DNA of 64,000 nt, taken from assembly GCF_030123105.1 (NCBI RefSeq), contig NZ_CP126095.1, forward strand, positions 4,588,001-4,652,000, written 5' to 3'. Below the pieces are notes generated by a model. That model was given only the letters and a program-made list of their open reading frames with translations. It did no database searches and had not been told where the DNA came from. The stretch comes from Paenibacillus sp. G2S3 (GTDB taxonomy: Bacteria; Bacillota; Bacilli; Paenibacillales; Paenibacillaceae). A program made the translations under genes and the position numbers. Positions 16,786-25,966 of this stretch are shown piece after piece (the stretch's first letter is position 1; every line of letters starts with the position of its first letter).

Positions 16786-18103
16786 GTCCATCCATCCTTT
16801 TTGCTTCAAGCAGCAATTCTTGTTTATTGTTAAGAAGATCACCCGCAGCAGTCGCCTGCAGAAGAGCATTCAGCATATTCCCAAGCCAAGGTCCTGGACG
16901 CTTATCAAGCACTTCCGCCAACTCATTACCTGTAACAGCAAGCTCCGAGAGACTCTTCAGTGGCATTTGTGCGATCCAGTCTTTTGCAGGCACCGCTGGG
17001 GTGTTGACAGCGGGTGAGACTTCCGAGTCCGCTGGCGAGTTCGCAGCAGGAAGGGCAGCTGCTGGCAGGATCGCCAGCAGTGAGAGCCACCCTTCGGCGG
17101 CTTCCACGCCGAAGGTCAGTACGGCGGCGATCCAGCGCCGCCGCAGCAGATCCGTGCCGCCCGGTTCACCCGGCGGCACGGATTCAAACGCAGCGGTCCA
17201 AGCTTCGCGGACCCGCAGCACCTGGACGACGCTGGTACGCGTCGTCCCAGAGAACGTCCATGCCCGCAGCAGCTCATCGGCCTCCTGGGCCGACTGCTTC
17301 AGGGCATGGAGGAGAAGCGCCCACCGCAGATGGGCGCCCTCCAGTTCCCCTATCCCGGCCGATCTGGCGGCAGCAGCCGCCAGATCGGTTCCGGTCCAGG
17401 GGAACGGGGCTTTGCCGCGCGCAAGCAGCTCGCAGCGCGCTAGCATAGCAAGGCCGCGCCGAGGATGCGGCCCCTCTACGATGCGGTCCAGCTCCGCGCG
17501 GACACGCTCCACAGCAATATGCGCCAGCTTATCTCGCTGGCGCAGTAGCCCCCTCCACGTATTCTTGGCGATGGAGAAATCTAACACCGATGCGAAACGA
17601 ACGCAGCGAAGCATGCGAAGCGCATCCTCATCGAATCGCTCCTCTGCATCACCCACACAGCGGATCACACGGAGAGCTAGATCCTTCTCTCCGCCGAAGG
17701 GATCAATCAAATCTCCACCCAGCCCGCAGCATATCGCGTTAATCGTAAAATCACGACGACGAAGATCTTCCTTCACATCGCTAACAAATTCAACATGGTC
17801 CGGACGACGATGATCGACATAACCACTTTCAGTTCGGTATGTCGTCACCTCAAACCCATGCCCATCCTGAAGCACGGTGACCGTGCCATGTGCTAGCCCT
17901 GTCGGAATACTGCGTGCGAAGATGGCTATCACTTCCTCCGGCACTGCTGAAGTTGTAATATCCATATCATGCACTGGCCTACCCAATAGCTCATCGCGAA
18001 TGCAGCCTCCGACCCAAAAAGCCTCATGACCGTTTTGAGTTAGCTCAGAAATTACATTTTGCGCCGCAAGAGCCATAGCGGATGGCGCCATTTCCCATTT
18101 CAT
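16775..18103 (-). CDS. cca: CCA tRNA nucleotidyltransferase
   Basis: Adds or repairs the CCA end of tRNA. 442 residues with the class II head domain: FWVGGCIRDELLGR (about 30-43), HDMDITTSA (catalytic DxD, near 47-49), RRRDFTINAI (about 107-116) and DEDALRMLRCVRFA (about 153-166). The C-terminal half is unusually rich in Ala, Arg, Leu and Pro and includes a low-complexity stretch (LPAAALPAANSP and following). Its DNA is strikingly GC-rich and packed with inverted repeats, described separately. The start at 18103 has TAAGGAG upstream and follows bshA by ten bases, so it belongs to the bshB1-bshA-cca-birA operon. Confidence 0.92.
   Translation of the reverse strand: MKWEMAPSAMALAAQNVISELTQNGHEAFWVGGCIRDELLGRPVHDMDITTSAVPEEVIAIFARSIPTGLAHGTVTVLQDGHGFEVTTYRTESGYVDHRRPDHVEFVSDVKEDLRRRDFTINAICCGLGGDLIDPFGGEKDLALRVIRCVGDAEERFDEDALRMLRCVRFASVLDFSIAKNTWRGLLRQRDKLAHIAVERVRAELDRIVEGPHPRRGLAMLARCELLARGKAPFPWTGTDLAAAAARSAGIGELEGAHLRWALLLHALKQSAQEADELLRAWTFSGTTRTSVVQVLRVREAWTAAFESVPPGEPGGTDLLRRRWIAAVLTFGVEAAEGWLSLLAILPAAALPAANSPADSEVSPAVNTPAVPAKDWIAQMPLKSLSELAVTGNELAEVLDKRPGPWLGNMLNALLQATAAGDLLNNKQELLLEAKRMDGHGL
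17059..17544. repeat. Chain of perfect inverted repeats inside cca
   Basis: Within this 486-base coding stretch perfect inverted repeats follow each other: CTGCTGGC 17059-17080; CCTTCGGCG 17091-17115; CGGCGGCG 17122-17143; ATCCGTGCCGCC 17150-17183; GGACGACGC 17224-17247; CCATGCCC 17258-17309 with TCGGCC nested inside; GCGCCCA 17317-17337; GTTCCCC 17344-17405 enclosing CCGATCTGGCGGC 17359-17388; GCGCGC 17417-17440; GGCCGC 17452-17472; TGCGCCAGC 17520-17544. Most loops are 4-10 bases. GC is high: 43 of 60 bases in 17101-17160 against 28 of 60 in 18661-18720. Confidence 0.85.
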
Positions 18104-18113
18104 TACGAACTCC

Positions 18114-19271
18114 TTACCCCCTGACTGTATCCAGTCTAGGTACCTTGCGCCCGAGCACACGGTAATATATATCCTCATACTGACTTGTAATCGAATCCTT
18201 ACAGAAATCTTTGCAAGCCGTTTCCAGACAAGCTTGTCTGAACTGCTCCGCCATGTGATCATCCGATAGGAGTTTGATGGCATATTTCGCCATAGTTTCT
18301 GTATCACCAATCGGAGCAATGAATCCTGTCTTGCCATGCTCTATTAGCTCCGGAATACCTCCGGTTTGAGAACCTATAGTTGGTACGCCACAGGCCATCG
18401 CTTCCAGCGCAACTAGACCAAAGCTTTCCTTCTCTGACGGTAACAGTAGCAGATCAGCCAAGGAAATGACTTGAGCAATTTCATCCTGTCTTCCTAAGAA
18501 GCGAACTTTATCATCCAGACCCATTTCACCGATCTTAGCTTGAATCTTGGGAAGATCTGGCCCTTCACCAACTAGTAGCAGACGGGAAGGTATTTCGCGA
18601 TTTACTTTAGCAAAAATATCCACCACATCACTTACCCTTTTAACTGGGCGGAAGTTACTGATGTGCATCAGGATCTTCTCGTCAGGAGAAGCAAAATCTT
18701 CCCGCAGATTCGATACATCCCGAGGATAATAGACACGATGATCAACGAAGTTATACGTGAGATCGATCTCGCGCGTAATATCCAGCACTTCTCGTGTCTC
18801 TCTAATGAGATCCTTCGATACAGCTGTGACAGCGTCACTTTCATTGATTCCTAGACGGATCAGATCCTTTAGAGATTCATCCTGTCCAAGTACCGTAATA
18901 TCAGTGCCATGCAAGGTCGTTACAACTTTTATATCATTACCAAGCATCTGCTTGGCAAGGAAAGCACAAACAGCGTGTGGAACGGCATAATGAACATGGA
19001 ACAGATCCAGATTCTGCATTTTGGCAACCTGAGCCATCTTCGTAGCAAGTGCCAAATCATAAGGAGGGTATTTGAATACATAATAATCGTTAACCTCTAC
19101 CTCATGGTAAAATATGTTTTTCTGAAACTTCCCTAACCGAAACGGAATACTGTGTGTAATAAAATGAACTTCATGCCCCTTCTCGGCCAAGAGTTTTCCT
19201 AATTCAGTCGCTACTACGCCTGAGCCGCCAAGAGACGGATAACACGTGATGCCTATTTTCAAACGATCCAT
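18114..19271 (-). CDS. bshA: N-acetyl-alpha-D-glucosaminyl L-malate synthase (bacillithiol synthesis)
   Basis: First enzyme of bacillithiol synthesis: a GT4 glycosyltransferase that joins GlcNAc from UDP-GlcNAc to malate. 385 residues, usual length. The N-terminal half has [29 protein letters not shown] and [12 protein letters not shown]. The C-terminal half has [21 protein letters not shown] and the sugar-nucleotide motif [19 protein letters not shown] (E-x7-E). It lies next to bshB1, mgsA and dapB as in B. subtilis, so context supports the name strongly. Confidence 0.96.
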   Translation of the reverse strand: MDRLKIGITCYPSLGGSGVVATELGKLLAEKGHEVHFITHSIPFRLGKFQKNIFYHEVEVNDYYVFKYPPYDLALATKMAQVAKMQNLDLFHVHYAVPHAVCAFLAKQMLGNDIKVVTTLHGTDITVLGQDESLKDLIRLGINESDAVTAVSKDLIRETREVLDITREIDLTYNFVDHRVYYPRDVSNLREDFASPDEKILMHISNFRPVKRVSDVVDIFAKVNREIPSRLLLVGEGPDLPKIQAKIGEMGLDDKVRFLGRQDEIAQVISLADLLLLPSEKESFGLVALEAMACGVPTIGSQTGGIPELIEHGKTGFIAPIGDTETMAKYAIKLLSDDHMAEQFRQACLETACKDFCKDSITSQYEDIYYRVLGRKVPRLDTVRG

Positions 19272-19295
19272 ATTCCGTCCCCTTCTTTCTATACT

Positions 19296-20006
19296 TTATA
19301 AAGTATGATCCCCCGCAGTAAACAGATCTACTGCATAAGGAACTTTTGTTGCAAACCCTTCCGCATAGGGAATGAGTCTCCGTTGTCCAAGCAACATGTC
19401 TCTGGAGCGGACACGTTCAATGTAACCTTCCGTTAGCGGTGTCGATACAGCATCAGCACCGAGCGGCTTGGTGAACTGGGACCGATAGCAGGACAGCGCC
19501 TGCTCCTTCACCCCATATTGTTTAGTAACATCTACAATAAGATCCGTACGTCCCAGATCATTTATAAAATAAAAAAACAGCTGTGGAGCCGGAACTGCCG
19601 GCTTGTCCGGCATATATTTACGTAGTTTGGCATTAAAGACAGCCTCTTCTACTAGCTTACTGCACGCAATATGATCCGGATGACGATCTTCCCAATAAGG
19701 AGCAAAAACAATCGCAGGAGCAAACCGGCGAATTTCTGCTGTCACAGCAGCCACATGCTCTTCTGTTATAAACAGCCCTCTGTCAGATAAACCCAAATTC
19801 GTCCGAACTGACACGCCAAGCAGATCAGCAGCTTGCTGAGCCTCTTCCTTGCGTAGCTCTACAGTACCGTTCGAGGACATTTCCGCAGCTGTTAAATCGC
19901 ACAGACCTACTTTTAATCCTGCAGCGGTATGCTTCGCAATCGTACCTGCCATTCCGATCTCCGCATCATCCGCATGAGCCCCAAATACAAGAATGTCCAG
20001 CTTCAT
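19296..20006 (-). CDS. bshB1: Bacillithiol biosynthesis deacetylase BshB1
   Basis: Removes the acetyl group from GlcNAc-malate, the second step of bacillithiol synthesis. The 236-residue LmbE/PIG-L type protein has the zinc motif [14 protein letters not shown] (HxDD at about 11-14) and the third ligand in [10 protein letters not shown] (about 117-126). Its start overlaps the stop of mgsA by four bases, and bshA follows 24 bases later, so it is within a coupled operon. Confidence 0.94.
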   Translation of the reverse strand: MKLDILVFGAHADDAEIGMAGTIAKHTAAGLKVGLCDLTAAEMSSNGTVELRKEEAQQAADLLGVSVRTNLGLSDRGLFITEEHVAAVTAEIRRFAPAIVFAPYWEDRHPDHIACSKLVEEAVFNAKLRKYMPDKPAVPAPQLFFYFINDLGRTDLIVDVTKQYGVKEQALSCYRSQFTKPLGADAVSTPLTEGYIERVRSRDMLLGQRRLIPYAEGFATKVPYAVDLFTAGDHTL

Positions 20007-20425
20007 TCATCAACACCTGGTTTGTATTTATGGACGAGTTCACGCCAAGCAAAGTCACCACGATCAATCGCCTTCACAAGCACCTCAGCTGTTGCGATAT
20101 TCGTAGCTACAGGTATACCGTATACATCACATAGACGAAGTAAAGCTGTAATATCTGGTTCATGTGGCTGTGCCATTAACGGGTCTCGCAAGAAAATAAT
20201 AAGATCCAATTCATCCTGTGCTACCATTGCCCCAATTTGCTGATCTCCACCTAATGGTCCTGACATATAACGATGGATTTTCAAGCTAGTCACATCCATG
20301 ATCCGTTGGCCTGTAGTCCCCGTAGAAAACAATTCATGACCTACAAATACATGCTCATAAGCTAATACAAAATTTACGATTTCATCTTTTTTACGATCAT
20401 GTGCAATAAATGCGATTTTTAACAT
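20003..20425 (-). CDS. mgsA: Methylglyoxal synthase
   Basis: Turns dihydroxyacetone phosphate into methylglyoxal, a bypass that frees phosphate. The 140 residues carry AFIAHDRKK at the start, the phosphate-binding [10 protein letters not shown] (about 37-46), [15 protein letters not shown] (about 55-69) and the catalytic region [18 protein letters not shown]. Neighbours are dapB and bshB1 as in B. subtilis. Methylglyoxal is detoxified partly through bacillithiol there, so the pairing with bsh genes makes physiological sense. Confidence 0.95.
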   Translation of the reverse strand: MLKIAFIAHDRKKDEIVNFVLAYEHVFVGHELFSTGTTGQRIMDVTSLKIHRYMSGPLGGDQQIGAMVAQDELDLIIFLRDPLMAQPHEPDITALLRLCDVYGIPVATNIATAEVLVKAIDRGDFAWRELVHKYKPGVDE

Positions 20426-20440
20426 GGTGTTCTCCCCTGT

Positions 20441-21244
20441 CTATTCTATAAAGTGCTCAAATCCATAGATCAAACCAGTGTATCCCATAACCTTTTGAAT
20501 ACCCATCTTAACGCCTGGCATATATCCTGCTCGCTCATAAGAATCATGCCGGATTTTTAAGGATTGTCCGAACCCACCAAAAATCACTTCTTCTTGGGCA
20601 AACACACCAGGAAGACGGACACTATGTATCCGGAATCCGTTATAATAACCGCCACGGGCACCTTCAATAGTTTCTTCTTCTTTAGGGTTTCCTTGACGAA
20701 GCTCTTCACGTACTTCTGAAATCATCTCTGCCGTTTTGATTGCAGTTCCGGATGGAGCATCCAGTTTTTGGTCACCATGATACTCGATAATCTCCAGATG
20801 TGGAAAGTATTTTGAAGCTTGAGCCGCAAATCTCATCAACAGAATAGCCCCTATGGAGAAGTTCGGAGCAATAAGTCCACCTATCCCCTGGTCTTGACAC
20901 TGCTTGTCCAGTTCCACAATTTGCTCCGGTGTGAATCCGGTTGTACCAATAACCGGACGCACTCCATATTTAATGGCTAGCACTGTATTCATATACGCTG
21001 ATTGCGGTGTAGTGAAATCGACCACAACATCTCCGTTGCTTCCCGCGAGGGCAGCCTCAAGATCTGAAGTTACAATAACTCCTGAGTCTTCGAGACCTAC
21101 TAGACGGCCTGCGTCAATATCCGTCCTTGAACGATCTACCGCAGCAGCTAGCTCCAACTCTTCGTCCTGCAGCACAAGTTTAACTACCTCTTTACCCATT
21201 CTCCCGCCTGCGCCGGATACGATAACTCTGATCTTGTTGCTCAT
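20441..21244 (-). CDS. dapB: 4-hydroxy-tetrahydrodipicolinate reductase
   Basis: NAD(P)H-dependent reductase in the lysine and meso-diaminopimelate pathway, which also feeds dipicolinic acid in spores. 267 residues with the Rossmann start VSGAGGRMGKEVV (about 8-20), DFTTPQSA, GTTGFT, and the signature EYHGDQKLDAPSGTA (about 157-171) with catalytic His and Lys. It begins 33 bases after the TPR gene and runs into mgsA within 15 bases. Confidence 0.96.
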   Translation of the reverse strand: MSNKIRVIVSGAGGRMGKEVVKLVLQDEELELAAAVDRSRTDIDAGRLVGLEDSGVIVTSDLEAALAGSNGDVVVDFTTPQSAYMNTVLAIKYGVRPVIGTTGFTPEQIVELDKQCQDQGIGGLIAPNFSIGAILLMRFAAQASKYFPHLEIIEYHGDQKLDAPSGTAIKTAEMISEVREELRQGNPKEEETIEGARGGYYNGFRIHSVRLPGVFAQEEVIFGGFGQSLKIRHDSYERAGYMPGVKMGIQKVMGYTGLIYGFEHFIE

Positions 21245-21277
21245 ATCTTTTCATCCTCGCTTTCACTAGTTATATAG

Positions 21278-21799
21278 TTACTGCATATACGATTGTATGG
21301 ATTTCTGAAGGTCTACCATCAATTCTCGCAAGCCAGAATCATCCGGATGTAAAGAAATCACTTCTTTCAAGGCGGCCATAGCCTGCATATGTTCATTCAC
21401 ATGACTATGTGCGATGGCAAGCCATACATAAGCATCCCCATATAATGGATCCAGGGTGATGGCCTCTTTAAGTAGCGTAATCGGGTGATACGGGTTACGA
21501 GTTTTGTTATCTTCATCTTCTATCAACCGCTTAGCTTCCTGTACATGCATCATAGCTTGAAGATGCTGTAGATGTAGACTATACTCAGGTTTGCTTCCAT
21601 CTAACTTCATAGCCACCTGAGCATGAACTAAAGCTTTATCTAGCATACCACTGCGGGCATACGTTATGGAACAACGATATCTGACTTCAGCATCAGCCGG
21701 ACTAGCTGCAATCGCGGCTTCAAAGCAAACAATAGCTTCTGCAAAGTCACTACGCAAAATAGAGCGATAGGCTTCTCTTACATAATCCCTTTGATCCAT
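21278..21799 (-). CDS. Tetratricopeptide-repeat protein upstream of dapB
   Basis: 173 residues, no signal peptide or membrane helix, almost entirely TPR helices: one unit around DFAEAIVCFEAAIAASPADA (about 18-37), the next around MLDKALVHAQVAMKLDGSKP, then ITLLKEAITLDPLYGDAYVW and MAALKEVISLHPDDSGLREL. The start is taken at 21799 (MDQRDYVREA), behind GTGAGGATGG. A longer reading would overlap ypjD. B. subtilis has no counterpart between ypjD and dapB, so this is a lineage-specific insertion. Role unknown, probably a protein-protein scaffold. Confidence 0.75.
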   Translation of the reverse strand: MDQRDYVREAYRSILRSDFAEAIVCFEAAIAASPADAEVRYRCSITYARSGMLDKALVHAQVAMKLDGSKPEYSLHLQHLQAMMHVQEAKRLIEDEDNKTRNPYHPITLLKEAITLDPLYGDAYVWLAIAHSHVNEHMQAMAALKEVISLHPDDSGLRELMVDLQKSIQSYMQ

Positions 21800-21858
21800 A
21801 TACACACCATCCTCACGGCTAAATCCCGTTCGTTTGGTACAGCATATGTTATAGAGGC

Positions 21859-22188
21859 CTAATCGGTGTCTTTGGGTGTCCAACGCCCAGCATCTCGGGT
21901 ATTAAACTTATGCATGACCTTATTATGCGCTTCCGTCAGATCAATCCCAAGAGAATTTGCAAAACAAACGGTAATAAACAAAATATCTCCCAGTTCGAGC
22001 TCTATAGAATTCTCTGCTTCATCAGACTTCTTCGGCTTCTCGCCGAATTCATGATTAACTTCCCGCGCCAACTCTCCGACTTCCTCGGACATGCGGGCTA
22101 ACATAGACAGCGGACTGAAGTATCCTTCTTTAAATTGCGATATATAAGCGTCTACTTCACGCTGAATGTCACCAAGACTTTTGTCCAT
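21859..22188 (-). CDS. ypjD: MazG-type nucleotide pyrophosphohydrolase (YpjD)
   Basis: A small all-alpha NTP pyrophosphatase of 109 residues. The catalytic pattern EExxE...ExxD appears as MSEEVGELAREVNHEFG (about 33-49) and IELELGDILFITVCFANSLG (about 62-81). B. subtilis ypjD lies at the same place before dapB. It probably cleans up non-canonical nucleotides. As first gene behind a good promoter on the minus strand, it likely heads the long ypjD-TPR-dapB-mgsA-bshB1-bshA-cca-birA unit. Confidence 0.9.
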   Translation of the reverse strand: MDKSLGDIQREVDAYISQFKEGYFSPLSMLARMSEEVGELAREVNHEFGEKPKKSDEAENSIELELGDILFITVCFANSLGIDLTEAHNKVMHKFNTRDAGRWTPKDTD

Positions 22189-22236
22189 AAAATGTATCTT
22201 TACCCCCTCTGTATATCTTGCCTTCTGTTTGCCCCT

Positions 22237-22265
22237 ATGTTATCGTAAAGACGTTTTGAAGACAA
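22237..22265 (-). promoter_or_regulatory. SigA-type promoter of ypjD
   Basis: TTGTCT and TAACAT are 17 bases apart on the minus strand, about 45 bases before the ypjD start codon. Confidence 0.5.
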
Positions 22266-22356
22266 ATCTTTTTTGAATATTTTAACACCTGCAAGAAAAG
22301 GTATACTTATTATAGGAAAAGAAAAACTGCCTTAACAAGGCCTAACGAGGGATTCC

Positions 22357-23226
22357 ATGAATTCAAACAAGGTAATTTCAATCAGCAAAACAGTTGCCCC
22401 GATCATGCTCGGAACCGCAGTATATGCATTCGGACTTCTGTACTTCATCATTCCCAGTCAACTAATGGAAGGCGGCGTAACAGGAATCACACTGCTGCTC
22501 AATTATGCTTTTGACATTCCTATCTTTTTAACAACACTGCTAATCAATCTCCCATTGTTTCTGCTGGGTTGGAAAGTGCTAGGCGGACGCCAAATTGTAT
22601 ACACAGGTGTAGGGATCGGGTCTTTGTCCCTTTTCTTGTGGATCTTCGAAAGATTGATCTCTGCTGGATGGATCGTTCCTTTCAGTACCGAACATGACTT
22701 TATTCTTGCTGCGCTATACGCAGGGGTAACGCTTGGAACAGGGCTTGGTATTGTGTTCCGTTTTGGTGGCACTACAGGTGGCGTAGACATTGTGGCAAGA
22801 ATTCTGGGACGGAATTTCGGCTGGAGCATGGGGCAGATTATTCTAGCCATCGACATTTTCATTATCGGCTCTTCCATCTTCTATATTCCCAAAGAAAAAA
22901 TTCTTTACACACTCGTTGCAGTGTTCATCGCATCGCGTGTCATTGATTTTATCCAGGAAGGCGCTTATGCCGCAAAAGCTTTTACAATCATTAGTGATGA
23001 GGCACCCCAAATCGCCGATCTAATAACTGCTGAACTAGAACGTGGGGTAACACTCATCCCCGCAATCGGTGCGTACTCTAAGCAAGCCAAACATATGGTG
23101 TACTGTGTGGTCTCAAGGCAGGAGATTCGCCGCCTTAGTTTACTGGTCAAATCGATTGATCCGCATGCGTTCGTAATTATTAGCGATGTGCACGACGTAC
23201 AAGGCGAAGGATTCAGAGAAACATAA
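22357..23226 (+). CDS. ypjC: YitT/DUF2179 family membrane protein (YpjC-like)
   Basis: 289 residues, one of few genes on the plus strand here. About five to six transmembrane helices fill residues 10-190 (for example AVYAFGLLYFIIPSQLM, IFLTTLLINLPLFLLG, ILAIDIFIIGSSIFYI). Between them is the conserved glycine-rich FRFGGTTGGVDIVARIL. A C-terminal soluble DUF2179 domain (about 205-285) ends in the typical HAFVIISDVHDVQGEGF. B. subtilis ypjC is at the matching position. The family may be transporters, but the substrate is unknown. The start follows GAGGGATTCC. It ends at a bidirectional terminator shared with ypjB. Confidence 0.85.
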   Translation: MNSNKVISISKTVAPIMLGTAVYAFGLLYFIIPSQLMEGGVTGITLLLNYAFDIPIFLTTLLINLPLFLLGWKVLGGRQIVYTGVGIGSLSLFLWIFERLISAGWIVPFSTEHDFILAALYAGVTLGTGLGIVFRFGGTTGGVDIVARILGRNFGWSMGQIILAIDIFIIGSSIFYIPKEKILYTLVAVFIASRVIDFIQEGAYAAKAFTIISDEAPQIADLITAELERGVTLIPAIGAYSKQAKHMVYCVVSRQEIRRLSLLVKSIDPHAFVIISDVHDVQGEGFRET

Positions 23227-23229
23227 ACC

Positions 23230-23262
23230 AAAAGGAGCGAGGACTCTTCCCCGCTCCTTTCT
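23230..23262. terminator. Bidirectional terminator between ypjC and ypjB
   Basis: AAAGGAGCGAGGA and TCCCCGCTCCTTT form a stem around CTCT, flanked by A-rich and T-rich bases. The two genes converge on it. Confidence 0.85.
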
Positions 23263-23282
23263 GCTATTCATCTAACCATTTA

Positions 23283-24182
23283 CTAAATTGGCTTGTAGTT
23301 CTGATTTTCCCCTCGGTATTTACGATAGCCTGCATAAGCTAATACAGCGATAATAAAGCTTGCAGCTAGCCCTCCCCAAATCCCAAATTCTTGCGAGGCC
23401 AAGGGTAATGACAAAGCCGGCTCATCCTTCTCTTTTCCGAACATTACCCGTACTGCATCCTGACCGTAAGATACAACTTCAAGCAACCGAGCCCGTTCAA
23501 TTTTTTGTGAGGAAGAAGGAATGCCTGCTGCATAAGAGAGCCAAGAGTCAAAAGCATTTACAACTTCAGGTTGCCGGGAGACGATCACCGCTGGCCGGAT
23601 ATTCTCGTACCTGCCCTGCAGCCTCTCTACAGCCGTTTTCCATCCTGCGAGGTCATTTGTAGCACCACTTTGCTCCATCGCATTTAAATCCTCGCGGATT
23701 AGCTTATAATACTGGAGCCAAATGGGCTGTCCGGGTTGATTCAGACTGTTGGCAGCTAATCGTAACCTGGTGGCTGTAGCCTCCAATTGCTGCTGAGATA
23801 CTTTCGCACTTGCCACAGCAGCCTTCAGGTCCATAATGACCCCTGACAACGCATTAATACCCTCTACAGAGGTCATTCCTTCAAAAGAAGAGGACACCAA
23901 GATCCTGGAAATCTCTTCGGTCTCTTGGCGGACCTTCATCACATCCCCTTCCAAGACATACCCATACAATGCCTCAGCGGCTTGTTCTAGCTGCTGCGCT
24001 CCAGTCTTTCCGCTCATTACTACTAGACCGTTGCCCGAACTAACATCGGCGCTTTGTTTGGAAACATTGCCAGAACCTTCACCAGCATCCCCTTGCGCTG
24101 CTGAAGCTTTTACAATACTCATGCTGGTCAGTAACCAGCAGAATACTAGAACACCCACCACATAATATCTCCCGCGGAGCAT
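23283..24182 (-). CDS. ypjB: Sporulation protein YpjB
   Basis: 299 residues with an N-terminal signal peptide or anchor (about 5-29, VVGVLVFCWLLTSMSIVKASA, shown shortened to its hydrophobic core VVGVLVFCWLLTSM), a helical extracytoplasmic region with several Leu/Gln-rich helices, and a C-terminal membrane helix (about 265-287, FGIWGGLAASFIIAVLAYAG). This layout and the position between ypjA and ypjC match the YpjB family, which is under sporulation control in B. subtilis. Detailed function is unknown. The segment at about 30-60 is low-complexity Gly/Ser. Confidence 0.8.
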   Translation of the reverse strand: MLRGRYYVVGVLVFCWLLTSMSIVKASAAQGDAGEGSGNVSKQSADVSSGNGLVVMSGKTGAQQLEQAAEALYGYVLEGDVMKVRQETEEISRILVSSSFEGMTSVEGINALSGVIMDLKAAVASAKVSQQQLEATATRLRLAANSLNQPGQPIWLQYYKLIREDLNAMEQSGATNDLAGWKTAVERLQGRYENIRPAVIVSRQPEVVNAFDSWLSYAAGIPSSSQKIERARLLEVVSYGQDAVRVMFGKEKDEPALSLPLASQEFGIWGGLAASFIIAVLAYAGYRKYRGENQNYKPI

Positions 24183-24207
24183 GAGACATCCCCTTCCTAC
24201 CTAAGAA

Positions 24208-24246
24208 GAAACGACGTTGTCGTCTTTTAAAGACGATATTCGTTTC
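24208..24246. repeat. Nested inverted repeat upstream of ypjB
   Basis: GAAACGA (24208) pairs with TCGTTTC (24240), and inside it TCGTCTTT (24220) pairs with AAAGACGA (24229). It lies 26 bases before the ypjB start codon and so would be in its mRNA leader. No T run follows. Confidence 0.6.
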
Positions 24247-24337
24247 TCGTAAAATTATAAGGATAAAGTATAGTATAAAACTTATACTTCTTATAATTCT
24301 AAATGTATGGCAGGGGGACAAGGGTTAGAACTGCTTA

Positions 24338-24979
24338 CTAGAACCTATTCTTAAACTGATAGATAGAGTCTACTGGTCTTTGTCTACTACTAAACAACCA
24401 AGCAACAATCACACTAAACACCGTAAGCGCCATCGTGAAGTATTGCACCTGGGTGACATCGTCATTCAGCACAGAAGGTAACCATGGATATATTCCATAG
24501 GAATAGTCCAGCATATCATTAGCGAGGGTCCAGAACAGCGCTAGCGGAATCATTTTACGGAAAGAAAAGAATCGTGCATAGATCAAAGCTTCTATCGCCA
24601 TCCCCAAATGAGAGATCACCAGCATCCAGTCTTTCCAGACTAAAATATCTCCTTGATAACCTCCAGCAAAAATCATACTTACCGCCCAAATCCCATACTT
24701 CACAGACGTCACTACCGCTAACGCCTCAATAAGCTCCCTTACGTTATTTCCCGTATAGCTTTTTGGAGGAAAGAGCATTAGCAACAGCGCCAAGGTAAAG
24801 AACAAGCTCGCGGTTGGACTATCAGGAACAAACGGAAGCAACCAAAGCGGAAAGTTAGCCGCCGTGAACTCCAATTGATTGCCATACCATATGTAGCCAT
24901 AAATTGTACCGAGAAGATTCACAATAAATAACAGCCAAATAATTCCTCGGTGCTTAAACAGTTTATCAAGAACTGACAT
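24338..24979 (-). CDS. ypjA: DUF1405 membrane protein YpjA
   Basis: About 213 residues and six to seven transmembrane helices (for example IIWLLFIVNLLGTIYGY at 11-27, SLFFTLALLLMLFP, YFTMALTVFSVIVAWLF). Conserved points of the family such as the GNQL and SHLGMAIEALIY segments are visible. In B. subtilis ypjA lies next to qcrC, as here. It is transcribed after qcrABC but separated by a terminator. Two ATGs nine bases apart (24988 and 24979) both follow GGGAGG. I prefer the second, because the first is only three bases from the binding site. Confidence 0.82.
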   Translation of the reverse strand: MSVLDKLFKHRGIIWLLFIVNLLGTIYGYIWYGNQLEFTAANFPLWLLPFVPDSPTASLFFTLALLLMLFPPKSYTGNNVRELIEALAVVTSVKYGIWAVSMIFAGGYQGDILVWKDWMLVISHLGMAIEALIYARFFSFRKMIPLALFWTLANDMLDYSYGIYPWLPSVLNDDVTQVQYFTMALTVFSVIVAWLFSSRQRPVDSIYQFKNRF

Positions 24980-25021
24980 ACAGATCATTAACCTCCCAAG
25001 TAGTGGCTACAATTGGACATA

Positions 25022-25053
25022 TAAAAACCTGACCGCAGTTTCGATCAGGTTTT
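25022..25053 (-). terminator. Rho-independent terminator after qcrABC
   Basis: AAACCTGA and TCAGGTTT pair on the minus strand and run into TTTATATG, 15 bases after the qcrC stop codon. Confidence 0.85.
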
Positions 25054-25067
25054 GCGTTATTATTATT

Positions 25068-25940
25068 TTACTGTTCGCTTTTTTGTTTGGCAAGCCAGTC
25101 TGCCAAGGCATCAATGTCTTGATCCGAAAGCCCCGCTCCCAGAGCAGTATCATACATCTTCGGCATCTGCCCTTGACCCTCTTTTATAATAGTAAGGATT
25201 GCTTCTTTATCATGGGTGTCTCCAACGCCCCGAAGTGAAGGTCCAGCTGCCCCTTTTAAATCCGCCGCATGACAAGAGATGCAAGTAGCTTGCTTAAACA
25301 GCCCCATAGCTGGATCATCCTTGTCTACAATCGCTACTTCCTTTGCCTTAACTGCACTCGAGGTAGGAAGCCCCTTCGCCCTATTCTCTGCCGCCTTCTC
25401 TTCCCGTTGAACATCTTCAGGAATTTGACCAGTTTCAGCCATTTCATGTTTGTATTCAGTCCAAGCGGTATTCGTTAAGTACACAATCGCCGCAAGTGAT
25501 AAGAACATCAAAGATGAAGCGATCGGTCTACGATAGAAGCGACGTTCTCTGCCCGTGTCAAGAAATGGAGCTAGAAGAAGTGAACCAAACGCTACACCAG
25601 TTACTCCTAATGTACCCAGAACGATATAATCACCAGAAGCATAAGGAAGCTTCAAATACTGATAGAGAAACAAGAAATACCAGTCAGGAATTGGGATAAC
25701 CGTAGCACTCGCATTCGCTGGAAACCCTAGCGGCGCTGGCTCTGAAATAGTAAGCACTAATATTCCTACAAGTACAACGACGCCAACCATCCATTCTTTC
25801 AGTAGAAAGTTAGGGATAAAGGCTTCCGATTTACCAGGATAGGCTGAATAGTCTGGAGGTGTGATAAATCCATTGCCTTTACGAACTCTGGTATCACCGA
25901 CATATACAACCTTTTCCTTAGAATTGTTTCCATGTGCCAT
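25068..25940 (-). CDS. qcrC: Menaquinol:cytochrome c reductase cytochrome b/c subunit
   Basis: 290 residues that join the C-terminal part of cytochrome b to a cytochrome c domain, the Firmicute arrangement. Three membrane helices lie at about 45-150 (WMVGVVVLVGILVLTIS, YIVLGTLGVTGVAFGSLLL, SSLMFLSLAAIVYLT). The quinol-site motif PDWYFLFLYQYLKL is near 85. A c-type heme site CISCHAADLKG is near 221, with a distal Met in GQGQMPKMYD. The C-terminal domain faces outward. It is the last gene of qcrABC. Confidence 0.96.
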   Translation of the reverse strand: MAHGNNSKEKVVYVGDTRVRKGNGFITPPDYSAYPGKSEAFIPNFLLKEWMVGVVVLVGILVLTISEPAPLGFPANASATVIPIPDWYFLFLYQYLKLPYASGDYIVLGTLGVTGVAFGSLLLAPFLDTGRERRFYRRPIASSLMFLSLAAIVYLTNTAWTEYKHEMAETGQIPEDVQREEKAAENRAKGLPTSSAVKAKEVAIVDKDDPAMGLFKQATCISCHAADLKGAAGPSLRGVGDTHDKEAILTIIKEGQGQMPKMYDTALGAGLSDQDIDALADWLAKQKSEQ

Positions 25941-25966
25941 CCGTATTCCTCCTCTCTCAGATTAAC

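Noticed and set aside
16827..17813. A 328-codon plus-strand reading frame opposite cca
   Set aside because: It exists because the GC-rich cca segment has few stop codons on the other strand. It lacks a ribosome binding site and reads as Arg/Ser/Ala-rich low complexity without domains.
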